Positions 1 through 10,942 of a stretch of 28,755 nt of DNA are shown in pieces. This DNA comes from Schoenoplectus triqueter. Lineage: Eukaryota > Streptophyta > Magnoliopsida > Poales > Cyperaceae. Numbering within the stretch: the first letter of the stretch is position 1; each line of letters begins with the position of its first letter. The translations under genes and the position numbers were made by a program. Below the pieces are notes generated by a model, which was given only the letters and a program-made list of their open reading frames with translations, was not told the DNA's origin and did not search any database. The DNA is taken from contig CAXKVV010001000.1 in NCBI GenBank assembly GCA_964058805.1, forward strand, positions 1 through 28,755, given 5' to 3'.

Positions 1-353
1 CCATTTAATGTTTCATTCGGGGTCTATCAAATACGATGTTCCTAGAACATCTATTTATGTGATTAAAATGACAACTCTTTGTCTATGGTCTGTAAAACTT
101 GACCATCATTTAATCCACATACTAACCTGATAACGGTTAATTAGTGTTCCTGCTAATTATCTTGGTTAGTGACTTTTAAGAGTATATTCTATATTATGAA
201 GTTTCACAATTTCAGTCATGAACTCGGAATGATTCATAAATTCAATAATACTCAAGGAAATAAAATATCGTTTAAATATCCAATTCATGAACAAAGCTTT
301 ATATAACCAATTTATCGTATTATTGACTTCAAGATTATTACAAACTAACATAT
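1..353. other. AT-rich intergenic sequence
   Basis: No gene, tRNA or clear repeat is visible. The last bases before 354 may be the decayed upstream part of the LINE remnant that follows. Confidence 0.4.
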
Positions 354-885
354 ATGAAGTGTCAGTTCAATAGGGACAACTCAGATGATAGAAATACTAG
401 TTTGGACGGACAAGTAGTGTCCATGAATGATACATTTCGATATTTGAGATCGATGTGGCAGGGTGACGAAGGGATCGATAAAGATGTTAGTCATAGAATA
501 AGAGCTGGATGGGTGAAATTGAGACAAACATCTGATATTCTCTACGATAAGATGGTCCCAAATAAACTAAAAGATAAATTCTACATGATGACGATTAGGT
601 CCGTGATGATGTATGGCGTAGAATGCTAGGCTACAAAAGAAAAACACTTTTAGAAGATGAGTGTAACTGAAATACGAATGTTGTATTGGATATACAATAG
701 ACGTAGTGATATTCAAAATCATCATGAAAACACAAGAAGAGGAAGAGTCCACCGAGACTGACATTAGAGAAAGCAATAAAAAAAAGGATTTTAAGGAATG
801 AAATATATCTAAAGAGCTTGCTTTGGATAAGAGTGCATGAAAGACGGCGATCCATATACCAGAATCATGATGTATGAGTTAGAGT
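354..885 (+). pseudogene. LINE (L1-type) reverse transcriptase C-terminal remnant
   Basis: A decayed fragment of a non-LTR retrotransposon ORF2. The open stretch 354-629 contains the pattern typical of plant LINE reverse transcriptase C-termini: DTFRYLRSM, then DVSHRIRAGWVKLRQTS, then KLKDKFY and MMYGVEC. The reading continues past an in-frame TAG at 627-629, where a Trp codon is expected, into a KMSVTEIRML-like stretch at about 655-690. After a frameshift near 740, a PPRLTLEKAIKK...LRNEI-like stretch runs to about 800, followed by a degraded tail. The catalytic part of the reverse transcriptase and the endonuclease are absent, so the copy is 5'-truncated and dead. The identification rests on recalled family sequence, not a search. 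Confidence 0.8.
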
Positions 886-999
886 CTAGTAGAGTTATAG
901 ATTTCATATTCTTAATTTTTCAGTTCCTAGATTTTAGGTCTTAAGGTTTAGAAGTAAGTATTTAGAAATATATTTTATAATGTAGATTTATTATACTAT

Positions 1000-1205
1000 T
1001 TTTTTATTATTATTATTATTATTATCATCATCATCATTATTATTATTAGCTTATTATTAGCATCATTATCATTATTATTATCATATTATCATCATGATTA
1101 TCATTATCATTTTTATTTATTTTTATTTTATATATTTTTATTATTTATTATTATTATTAGCGTTTATTTATTTATTATTAGTAGTATTTTTCCATCATCA
1201 TCATT
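1000..1205. repeat. ATT/ATC-rich microsatellite
   Basis: A long imperfect trinucleotide tract of TTA/ATT interrupted by ATC units (for example TCATCATCATC), extending to about 1205. It lies about 115 bp after the recognisable LINE remnant and could have grown from its 3' tail, which is inference. Confidence 0.85.
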
Positions 1206-2238
1206 ATTATCATTGATATTTGAGATCTCTCTTCTTATGCTTTCAAATTGGATTTCATTTCCAGCCTACCCTAATTTATTTGAGATTAAAGGCTTTTATT
1301 GTTGTTACTGTTGTATAGAATATAAGAATAAAAATAAAGCTGCTATAAGTTTAAGCTCACAGAGATCTACTATGAGTTTAACTCAAAATTATATTTAGAC
1401 ATATTCAAATTTTGATTTGTGTTCCTTAATAATTTCTTTATATCAAAATCTTATAAAATATAAATATTTTTTATTTTTTGTTCTTTTGAAGTATTTATTT
1501 TCATATTTTTAATATAGATCTAAAATATCAATAAAATATAGTGAATATTTTTATATGAAAATTGGACACTTTGAAAATTTTGAAATAAACACTTAGAAAC
1601 TCAAAAAATTATAATTTTTATACCCCATGTGATGTTAAAGAATTTATTGAGCAATGTAAATTATAAAATTTGAAGATAATTAGAGATAATCTCATAGAAG
1701 TTCTCATGGAGCACGCAGTAGTATATCAATAGCCCGCTTCTACAAAGAAATGAGAGGTGAATAAAATTTTCGCTTTTCTTTTAGAAATATATATACATAG
1801 TGTACCAAGTAGGCCTTCAAAAACATAAATTTGGTCATGGGGCAACATTTAATCTTGATGATATTATTAAAAGTTTTTTTTTCTTTTTTGTGTTTATATG
1901 AGAAAAGTGGTAACAATGAATCGTTGGATTTCAATAGAAATGTTTGGATCAGTTGTATATCAAGTCATGATGTTGATTTAGACTATAATTTTTTTAGGAA
2001 TTTTTGAATTAGAATTTTATTACTGTTACTTTTTTGATGAATTCTATTAAACTAAAAATTATAAATTACTTTTTACTTATGAGTGAGTATCCTCTAGAGT
2101 AATGTATGGTAGAGTAACTGTCTGAAATAACTACGGTTGTCGGATTTATACTACGGACTTTCCGAACTTAATCTTCATAATCTTCATCCTTAAATTCATG
2201 GAGCCCACTCAAATTTGGACACTGTACTCCATGAAGTA
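1206..2238. other. AT-rich non-coding stretch with old repeat traces
   Basis: Only short chance ORFs occur. The block at about 1560-1730 (CTCAAAAAATTATAA, TTATTGAGCAAT, GGAGCACGC) resembles parts of the repeat family at 12.5-15.1 kb. Bases 1815-1880 share blocks such as CCTTCAAAAACA and TTAATCTTGATGATATT with 3028-3085. Confidence 0.4.
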
Positions 2239-2246
2239 CTCTAAGG

Positions 2247-2779
2247 TAGGGCTGCAAACGAATCGAACACGAACGAACTGACTTGTGTTTGAGTTTGATT
2301 TGAAATCTATTTTGAACTAGTTTGATTTGAAATAGATAGGAAGTTTCGAACTCAAACCATTGTTTCAAATTTGATTCGTTAAATATTCGAACTGTTTGAT
2401 TTGATTCGTAAATAGTTTGAAATAGAATTATTAGGTGAACAAATTCCACAATTCATATCAAAATAATAGAATCAAATATAAAAAATGTCAATTTAATATA
2501 AATTCATACAAAACTAAAAGTTCATTCAACAAAAGAATAATAAATTTTATATAAATTCATACTACTCAAAGTCTCAAACCATCAAATAATTAATTCAAAT
2601 TCAAACAAAAATAGTTCGCGAACACATTTCGAACGAACTCACCATGGTTTGAGTTTGATTCGATATAATTTCAAATCGAATCAGTTCGATTTGAAATTAA
2701 TTTCAAACTAGAATCGAACGAACTTTTTTCGAATCGAACACGAACGAACTATGAACTTCGAATATTTTTTGCAGCCCTA
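2247..2779. mobile_element. hAT-type non-autonomous element (533 bp) with 8-bp TSD
   Basis: The ends are perfect 12-bp inverted repeats: TAGGGCTGCAAA on the left and TTTGCAGCCCTA on the right. They are flanked by a perfect 8-bp direct repeat, CTCTAAGG, at 2239-2246 and 2780-2787. An 8-bp duplication and TAGGG-type ends are the marks of the hAT superfamily. The subterminal parts are full of CGAACGAAC and TTTGATTTGAAAT motifs in both orientations. It codes for no transposase; the 93-codon ORF on the minus strand is a by-product of the repeats. Confidence 0.92.
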
Positions 2780-2787
2780 CTCTAAGG

Positions 2788-3440
2788 GATATGAATTATT
2801 TACTTACCAATAAAATATTTAAATCAACGTTTTAATTTAAACATTTCATGCTTGATTTTCGGGGAAAAACAGTGAATATTGTGTGCTACTAGAAAGAAAC
2901 AATTATAATTAAACAAGTAACATATATATTTTATTGAGTATAAACACTTTTGAAGTAAGATTAAAGATGCAGAATATAGAATGTAACTACGTAAGAATAA
3001 TTTCTTCACAAGAAAGCAGCTACAACCATGCCTTCAAAAACAAAAAGTTTCTCTTGAAGTAATATTTAATCTTGATGATATTCTTTAAACTCCTTTTTTT
3101 CAATGGTATCCTTTGAAACTCTTTGTTTTCCTTAAATTCTTAGAGACATCTTAAAATTTCAAGAAGAAAAATACAATATTTAATTGATCGGTACAGAAGC
3201 TCAGAAAAATATTCCATGGATGACATTATAAAATAAATAGAATAATTGCCGTAAAGGTATTTCCCTTTTTAAAAAGCGTATAGCTCTGAAATAAACTACT
3301 GCACAGTTTTACATGAACAGATGAGAACAGTTCGCTTCCGACCAAATAGCCATTGTCCTTCAAGAGGTACGCTTGGATGGTATATTTATATTATTAATCT
3401 CGTTTTTGAAATTTTGCTAAGCCGTTATCTCTTGTAGGAG
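2788..3440. other. AT-rich intergenic sequence
   Basis: No gene is supported. It contains a diverged second copy (about 3028-3085) of sequence also found at about 1815-1880. Confidence 0.4.
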
Positions 3441-3448
3441 TGAAGGAC

Positions 3449-4281
3449 TAGAGTATTGAAATGGACCGGATGGTCCCGGACCGGACCGTGACCGTGGACC
3501 GGACCGGACCGGACCGTGGCCGGACCGTGATCGGACCATGGACCGGATCGTGCCCTATCACGGTCCGGTCTAACGGTGGATCAGTCCTCCCTTCACCCGA
3601 AAATGGACCGTGCCGACCCGTGGACCGGACCGGACCGTGGACCGTGCGGGACCGTGGACCGGACCGTGGACCGGACCGGACCCCCAGACCGGACCGTGTA
3701 AAAATGAAAATAACAATTAGTGTTTTATGTGTAGTTTTAAATAAAATGAAAATAATAATTATTGGTGTAGTAAAAAAATGTTCTAGATAACATCAAAATA
3801 TAATAACTATTATGTGTAGTTTTAAATAAAATGAAAATAACAATAATTATTAGTGTAGTAAAAAAACATGTTCTAGATAACATCAAAATATAATAACTCA
3901 CTTCATTTTTAATTAAGCATGTTCATAAAAAAAATTCATTGTATTTCCAAAATTATAATTTTCTGAAATTTTATTTTTTTACATTTTTTTTAATTTTTTA
4001 GTACTATTAGATTTTTAAATAATTAAAAATAATAATTCGAATTAGTTAAAAATTATTATTAAAAATATGATAAATTATTTTTTTTCCAATTTATAAAAAA
4101 AAATGGACCGTCCGGCCCCCGGGGGCCAACGGTGGGACGGGTTCGGGTTTTTCGAATTTGGACCGCCTTGGACCGGACCGTGTGGACCGTGCGGGACCGT
4201 GGACCGTGGACCGTGCGGGACCATGGATCGGCCCGGACCGGACCGTGGACCGGCCCGGACCGGACCGTGTTCAATACTCTA
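3449..4281. mobile_element. hAT-type non-autonomous element (833 bp) with GGACCG subterminal arrays
   Basis: The left end TAGAGTATTGAA and the right end TTCAATACTCTA form perfect 12-bp terminal inverted repeats. A perfect 8-bp target duplication, TGAAGGAC, lies at 3441-3448 and 4282-4289. Inside each end is a GC-rich block (3463-3705 and 4105-4270) built from GGACCG/GGACCGTGGACC words in many permutations, in sharp contrast to the AT-rich core. No transposase is encoded; the low-complexity Asp-Arg-Thr-Gly-Pro ORFs read from these blocks are repeat artefacts. Its transposase source is not in the window. Confidence 0.93.
3725..3898 (+). repeat. Tandem duplication of about 85 bp inside the hAT element
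   Basis: Two adjacent copies, 3725-3809 and 3810-3898, both start TTATGTGTAGTTTTAAAT and both contain GTTCTAGATAACATCAAAAT. The copies differ by a few bases and small indels. Confidence 0.85.
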
Positions 4282-4313
4282 TGAAGGACAGTCTATTTTT
4301 GTCAGCATGTGCA

Positions 4314-4832
4314 AGGCTGTAAATCAGCCGAATTGATCTGAGTTGGGTTAAGTTTTTGTTCAGCTCATTAGTTTAATAAATTGAATCGAGCTGGTTTGCT
4401 AATTATTTTTAAGCCAAAATTTTTAGCTTGAGATCAGTTTATTAAGTTAATGTGCTAACTGAACTGACTCATTAAGACTAGTTAAGACTAATTTAATACT
4501 TAATAATATTTTTTATATTTTAATTTATATAAAAAATTATTAAAATAACTAATGATAAAATATTTCACATAATTTGATATAATAATTAGATAAATATTAT
4601 ACTATAAACTATCTACTATACTAAAAACTTATAATAAAAATGTATAAATAACAAATGTTAATAACTTAAATGAGTTTAACGAGCCGAGCCGAGTCGGCTT
4701 AAACTTAAGCTCGGCTCATTAACTTAACGAGCTTAACGAGCTTAACGAGCCGTTACAGTCTATTAACGAGCAAGCCAATAATAAGTCGATCACAAACGAG
4801 TCACGAACAAACCATAAATTTTTACCGGCCCT
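4314..4832. mobile_element. Probable degraded hAT-like MITE rich in CGAGC words
   Basis: The left end AGGCTGTAAATCAGCC and the reverse complement of the right end (AGGGCCGGTAAAAATT) are similar. The subterminal regions carry GAGCCGAGCCGAG and TTAACGAGC words in both orientations, including a short 10-bp tandem at about 4713-4752. I find no target duplication, so the boundaries are approximate and class membership is inferred from the ends. Confidence 0.45.
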
Positions 4833-6650
4833 AAGCACCTGAAATTTCACTATTTTTTTTTCAAATAATTTTCTTTCGTGACAACGACATTCTTTTTTCC
4901 GGCCGACATTTTTAATTGCTAAATTCCACTCTAGTACTCATCAGTCATCAGATGGTATGAGGAAAAAAAAATAGGAGGCCAATTTGTTCCCAGTTCCCAG
5001 GAAGATTGTGAAAAAGTAATTAAATGAAAAAACAAACATAGTTCGCTGATTAATTGTTTAATGCCATTAAATTTGGTAAAGAAAATGAACAAAGCCTAAT
5101 GAAATTTGGAAGGGATTAAAAAAAACATTAGTTTTTAAAAGTGAAACTGTAATATTTACACTGCTTCCTCCTGAAAAGTGAAACTGAAACATGAAAAAGT
5201 GAAAAGTGAAAGCCCAATTTCCTCAAAAGATTTCGCTGCTCTGTAACAATGACATCAAGTCCAAATTTGTTGTCACTGGTGAGTGGTGACTGATGGATAA
5301 GATTTGGAAAAAATAATCTTTATTTGTACATTTCGACAGCACGAACAAAATTTTATAATTGCAAATGATTTTTCAGTAAGGGAAATGTCGGGCGATACTG
5401 AGATTGATATTTATATTTTGGTGTTTTGACTTTTGAGCACAAGTCATGACCTAGGGATAAAAAATAATAAATAATAAAAAAGATAAGAAATAGGAGGTTA
5501 AGCATAACCTGATTAACATTATCTTCATTTCTTACAATTAATGGAGGCAGCATTAGTGTATGATGGGTATGTTTGTGGAATATACTATTTTCTCTATAAA
5601 TTTTTTTTGCAACTTGTCTGTTTAATTTGTTAGTAATTTATTTCTTACACAGCCTATGAACAATATATAATTATCTACTGTGAACTTCATCTGCTCAGAA
5701 AAATGTTCAGTTATATTCATGGAAAATGGAGGAAAATAAACCTCATAGACCGATTATATCAGCACAATTTTAAAAAACTACGACCCAAAACAAGGTACAA
5801 ACCATATCTCCCTCAAGGCATCTTGTAATGACAAATTTAAAAACACCCAAAAGTAAACTCCAAATGGCATTAAATATGATTTGGCTCAGAGCTTAATTCT
5901 AGCAAGGTCCCTCCAAATTTCATTTCCACAGTTCACATGTTCTCTGTGCCCTCTCAACCAGAGATGAGAGACAAAACAGAGGACACAGAAAAGAGAATTC
6001 CTTGGATTATTGTGTCTTCCACGTAGGGCTAAAAATATTATGGCACAGAATTGAATAATAGGAGGGGGCCGGGGCCCACCTACAGAAGCCTCTGATTTCT
6101 GATACATGTTTTATTCGGTACAAATATTTGGTATCATTTATATAGCAACTACTATAAAGAACTTACAGGCTGTTAATGCATGTACACCTTGATTAACCAT
6201 GAAACTCTGCATAGCTTGTAAATTTCTTCACGATGGGAAAGCAGAGAAACCGATCAGAGTAATAGTGTTTTTTTCTTCCTTTTTTTGAGAAAAAGGAAGG
6301 TAGGCGACCTGATAATAGTTGGGTATTTAAAAAATTAAAATCTTTACGTAAATTTAAACAGAGGTCCCTGAAATTCTGGTGCTAAAATCCCCACCACCGT
6401 AACAGCTTTTTGCATCGTAGATTGGATGGTCCATAATCCATAGAGACATACAGTACTGTACCTCCTATCCGCAAATCCATAAACCTTGTACTGATCCGAG
6501 ATCCAACGGCGATTCAGCATTGTGGAGAAAAAGCAGTTGTATGTTTTGTCTTTAAATTGTTACTAATTCTTTTGTTTTTACTGGCTCTTAATTAAAAGAT
6601 AAAGACATTGCAATTTGCCCCCAAGAAAAATAATGTTTGTGTACAGTCCC
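4833..6650. other. Gene-free stretch
   Basis: Several ORFs of 60-75 codons are present on both strands, none with a recognisable domain or codon bias. The block 4890-5110 is a diverged direct repeat of 15455-15600. A GTGAAA-rich imperfect repeat lies at about 5175-5212. Bases 6360-6530 are less AT-rich, with nothing recognised. Confidence 0.4.
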
Positions 6651-6659
6651 TCAAAATTT

Positions 6660-6850
6660 TAAATAGCATTTAGAAACCCCTACATACGGCATTTTAACAT
6701 GATAAAACTATCGACATACCGTCATATTAAAATCTTAAATAGCATTTAAAGGCCCCTACATACAGCATTTTAACATTTAAAAATAATCGGCATACCGTAA
6801 TATTAAATTTTTAAATAGCATTTAGAGACCCCTAACCCCTACGTACAGAA
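6660..6850 (+). repeat. 76-bp tandem repeat, about 2.5 copies
   Basis: The word TAAATAGCATTTA recurs at about 6660, 6736 and 6812, giving an exact 76-bp period. Each unit continues with a CCCCTACATAC-like word, then GCATTTTAACAT and CGGCATACCGT-like words. The third copy is partial. Confidence 0.85.
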
Positions 6851-6884
6851 TTGTTAGTTATAAAACATCTGGTGTATGTAAAGT

Positions 6885-8852
6885 CACAACACAAAAAGTA
6901 TTTGAGTTGTTGAACAAGTTTAGCAACGGTTTGTGAATCGTTATTAAAGAGGATGTTAGAAAAGTCTCTAAATAATCTTTGCCAAATTTATTATCAAATC
7001 ACAGGTATTCGAATTTTTTTTAATGAGCTTTAACAACGGTTATGGCACAAAACTGTTGCTAAATGTTATTTTTTTTTTAATTTTAACATTCTTGAACTAA
7101 GTAAATAGTAGATAATAATTGATACTAAAAGAAGACAGATTGAGTAACTAAAAAATAATAATATGATCTATTATTCATTCATTCAATAATTAATATGAAA
7201 AAAATATTTACTCAACAATACATATATCTTGCTTATGTAATAATATAAAAACCTATACAATTTTTAAGAAAAATACAAAAAAACAAAAATCAGAAAAAAT
7301 CGAGATTCTAAATAGCGATTATCATGTCATTATAACACAGCGCATAAAAACGCTATCACGCTATAGCATGCTATAGCGAAACCTATCTGACATAGCATAA
7401 ATAAATAATATTAATATTTTTATCTAGAAATTTATAGAGCAAATAAATAAATAACACAAAATCAATTAAAGAATAATATTGACATTGAACGAGTATAATT
7501 TCCGAACTTCTATTCAAAATATCTTTGATATAGTAAATTATTTTCATTAAGTAATATGTATCATTTTATGTCAAGCACATTTTGTTATTAACTAAAGTCC
7601 ATGATGAATTAATTAAAATATAAAATTTTAGATTAGATAAAATTTCAAAATAAATTTTTTTAGGTTAATTTAGTTTAAATTATATTTATATTGCTCAAAT
7701 TCAAGGTAGAGTCTAGTTAATTGTTATTTCAAGTAAAAAAGGGAATCCAAGAAGAAAGCAAGAGAGATGCATGTCGAGGTCAATCCAGAATGCTGATAAC
7801 AAAGAAGAAAGATTTTTTATCCAAACTTTATATGGAATGATTTAGATTATATATCAATATTGTAGATCATGTTCTTAGCTTTCCAACGCACTTTGAATCA
7901 CCACAATTAGAGTTTCGATGAAGAAATTATGACCGTATAAAATTTATTATGAACAAATGTACAATAGTGTGCAATAGCGCCGCTATATGCTATACGCAAT
8001 AGCGATTCACTATCATCGCTATAACACAAATAACATACATAGCACAATATCAGTGTACAACATAGCGTTTCAGTTTCAAAAATGCTATGGCGACGTCATA
8101 GCACCACTATATTGTACTATTTAGAACACTGGAAAAAATAGAAGTTAAAAGTTCAAATGTGGTTTTTTAGCTTGAAAATGAGATTTTTTTCCCTTAAAAT
8201 GGCTACAATTAACTATATAGATCTCATCATAAACTTTCTATGGTCATGTAGCACGTCTCAATCGGAGTTTTCTATCAAAAGTTATGGTCGTTTGAACTTG
8301 AGATGGTCGGATTTATATTTTTATTTCTTTTGTCTCTCTTCTTCTTTCTTTCTTCTCTATCTGTCTCTCATCCCTATTTTTATATATGAAAATAGATGAC
8401 AAGAAGTTATTAATCCATGGGATTTAAGTTTTTGAATTTGATTTTTGGATCATGGGATTGGAATGAACGGACAGCGAGATGGATAATTCATTGGAGCAAA
8501 TAACATTGATCAAATTAAATATAAGAGCAAATGTGACTCAAAAAAGTAACCCAACCATTTAGCAATTGTTCATTGAAGGAACTGTTGCTAAACACACCAT
8601 TTAACAATGATTTTGTGCTCGGAATCATTGTTAAATACAATGTTTAACAACAGTTCCTCCAAGGAATAGTTGCTAAATGGTTCGGCTATTTTTTGGTATT
8701 CTAAGAGTCTATGTTAATAATATATTTTTATTATTAAATATTATTAAAGAAGTTTTTAATATTACAATGATACCACTAGGCCATTTTAACAACGAATTTG
8801 ATATATAATCATTGTTAAATGGGTGTTGTCTAAGGTTATTTTTGTTGTAGTG
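6885..8852. mobile_element. CACTA-like non-autonomous element, split by a nested hAT element
   Basis: The right end reads TTTTTGTTGTAGTG, the reverse complement of a CACTA start. The left end CACAACACAAAAAG aligns to it if three bases are missing. The flanking trinucleotides are AGT (left) and AAT (right), so one mismatch separates them from a target duplication. Inside both ends are palindromic modules of the form TTTAGCAAC...GTTGCTAAA: left at about 6919-6948 and 7029-7064, right at 8555-8592, 8597-8636, 8642-8679 and 8781-8820. This matches the organisation of the large CACTA element downstream. Without the nested hAT it would be about 1.1 kb. No transposase is present. Confidence 0.6.
7301..8131. 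mobile_element. hAT-type non-autonomous element (831 bp), nested
   Basis: The left end CGAGATTCTAAATAG and the reverse complement of the right end CAGTGTTCTAAATAG match at 11 of 15 positions. A perfect 8-bp direct repeat GAAAAAAT flanks them (7293-7300 and 8132-8139), although it is A-rich and so less telling. Subterminal regions are packed with TATAGCG/CGCTATA words in both orientations. No coding capacity is visible. Confidence 0.8.
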
Positions 8853-10650
8853 AATGTATAAATCTAAACATTTTTTAAACTTTGAATACTTCACTTCATT
8901 TATATTTTAAAAAAATTAAAAGACCAATATACCAAACTAAATAGAAAGAAAATATTGTATCATTATATATATATATATTTATAAACCAAATAGTATTTTG
9001 AAAAAATAGCATAATTTGTACACTTCATTAGGAGCTTTTTAGCGTGCTTCTATTTTTATTTTATTTTGAAATATTAATGATTCAAATTTTCATGTCTCGC
9101 ACTGGAGATGTCAATTTAAGTAGTTTAATAAAAAAAAATTATAAGAATTTCTTCACTTTTTTATGATATTTGAAATATGGTTATAAAATAACAGAAATAA
9201 ATATCAATGTTTATATGTGCAATGGACCATCCTTAAAAATCTTTAAAAACAATAAAAAGATTCTGAAAATGATAAAATTTTAATATAAAGATGTGATTGA
9301 GCTATTTGAATTATTATTTCAAACATAAAAGGTAAAAAAAATTGTTAATATTTCAGCTAAAATATAAATGAAAGCGTGTTAGTATACTAGTATAATTATT
9401 TCATATGTAGTCCACAAATAAGAAACACTCTGCAACATCTTAAAATGAAGCAAGTATTTGCGTCCTTCAAGTGCTACCGTATGGTTGAACTACCAAGGGA
9501 TTCTCATATCAAATTTATGGGATTATAAATAGTGCAACATTCAATTGCTATACCGATGCTAATAAAACTTTATTAAGGAGTCAGAAATTTAATAAAGCTA
9601 ATATCAGATAACTAATCTTTGATATAGTGATGAAGATAATACTCATCACTATAAGGAATAAAATTGCATGAAATTTGTCAATGCATGACAATAAGCCAAT
9701 ATAATTATAATAAGGGATCTGATCAATGCAGGGGTGGACTGGGGTGCCCGGCCCTCCTCTCTCCCCCTTCCCCACCCCAATCGCATAGAAATTACATATG
9801 AGGATTAAATTTTATTATTTATTTTTATTTTATGAAATATATTAGTCTCCTAACTAATCAATTATAATACTCTAATAAAATAATTTACATCTTGATCTCT
9901 CCTATATAAATTTTTTGGCTCCGCCCGTGAATCGATGACCATGGTTGGATAATATCGTGCTAGGCTGCTAGTGCTAGCTATCAGTGGGCTGGCTAAGACC
10001 AACGTTCATGCAAGCAATTACATATAATGAAATAACTTTTGATCCACATATAGCTTGCTTTCAATTTTAATCAGGAATATATCGATGAGAAATTTAAAAT
10101 TCGTAAGCAACTTTCCACAAAAAACAATTCTTTAAAAAGAACAAATATAAATAAATAATGTACAGAAATTTACTTTTTGGAATATATTATTCACCCTTAA
10201 ATCTCCCTCGCTCTAGATCATGCTACTACAGGATATTGGATTTGTGGAACTTGCGACACGTCAACAAACTACGCAATAAATAATCCAAGATTTGATCTCA
10301 TCTTTTCATTATTTTAGGGGACCTCTCTTCTCCTTCAGCTCTGAGGCCTGAATGATACGGTTTTGGTGTTGTATGATGCATGTCTTTCTCTCCCTGTCTG
10401 AAGCACACGAATCGATGAAAAATACCCCGGGAAATGTGGTCACGGAGAGAGAGCCGAGTATCTAGGAAATGGAGAAGCCGATGTCTTTTGATCTTCCAAT
10501 CATGGAGAAGAGAGAAGCAATCATGGAGAAGAGAGAAGCAATCACTGGAGAAATCTTGCATGCATTCAGCGTTGTAATTTTCACGCCCAAAATAACTTAT
10601 TTTTTGCCACAAATATAAAGGGCGGGGATATCACATGACAATGGGTTATT
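8853..10650. other. AT-rich gene-free stretch
   Basis: No ORF shows a domain. A GC-rich island at 9727-9780 (GGGGTGGACTGGGG, then a CT-rich run) and the GCTCCGCCC word near 9920 look like fragments of an unidentified dispersed repeat. The 104-codon minus-strand ORF at 10298-10612 contains a 21-bp tandem duplication and no recognisable motif. Confidence 0.4.
10497..10544 (+). repeat. 21-bp tandem repeat, two copies plus a fragment
   Basis: The 21-bp unit, whose core is ATCATGGAGAAGAGAGAAG, occurs at 10497-10517 and 10518-10538, followed by the first six bases of a third copy. Confidence 0.9.
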
Positions 10651-10942
10651 TTGACAATCTTAACAATAGATTTTTAAATAAATATGAAAAAAAAATTAAA
10701 ATAGAAATTTTTAAATGGTGATTCAAATTTTATATAATTTCATTATCATTTGATACTTCATCAAAGACCATCAAAATTTTATACAATTTGCAATGGTTAT
10801 AATTTGATGATCTTTGATGAACTATCAAACGAAAATAAAATTACATGAAATTTGAATCACCATCAATTTATAAGTATAAAATATTTTTTAAAAAAAAGTT
10901 CACATTTATTTAAAAATCCATAATCAAGATAACAATTGTCAA
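10651..10942. mobile_element. Foldback MITE of 292 bp
   Basis: The two halves are inverted copies of each other. The ends are TTGACAAT and ATTGTCAA. GGTGATTCAAATTT in the left arm pairs with AAATTTGAATCACC in the right, and CATCAAAGACCATCAAA near the centre pairs with TTTGATGATCTTTGATG. No convincing target duplication was found, so the superfamily is left open. It contains no gene. Confidence 0.75.

Noticed and set aside
3461..4336. ORFs of 71-109 codons rich in Asp, Arg, Gly and Pro
   Set aside because: They translate the GGACCG word arrays of the hAT element in several frames on both strands; there is no independent evidence of coding.
4303..4840. A target duplication for the CGAGC-rich MITE-like segment
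   Set aside because: The flanks (ATGTGCAA and AAGCACCT) do not match as direct repeats, so the element call stays tentative.
5886..6107. A 73-codon minus-strand ORF
   Set aside because: No recognisable domain, and no supported neighbouring exons.
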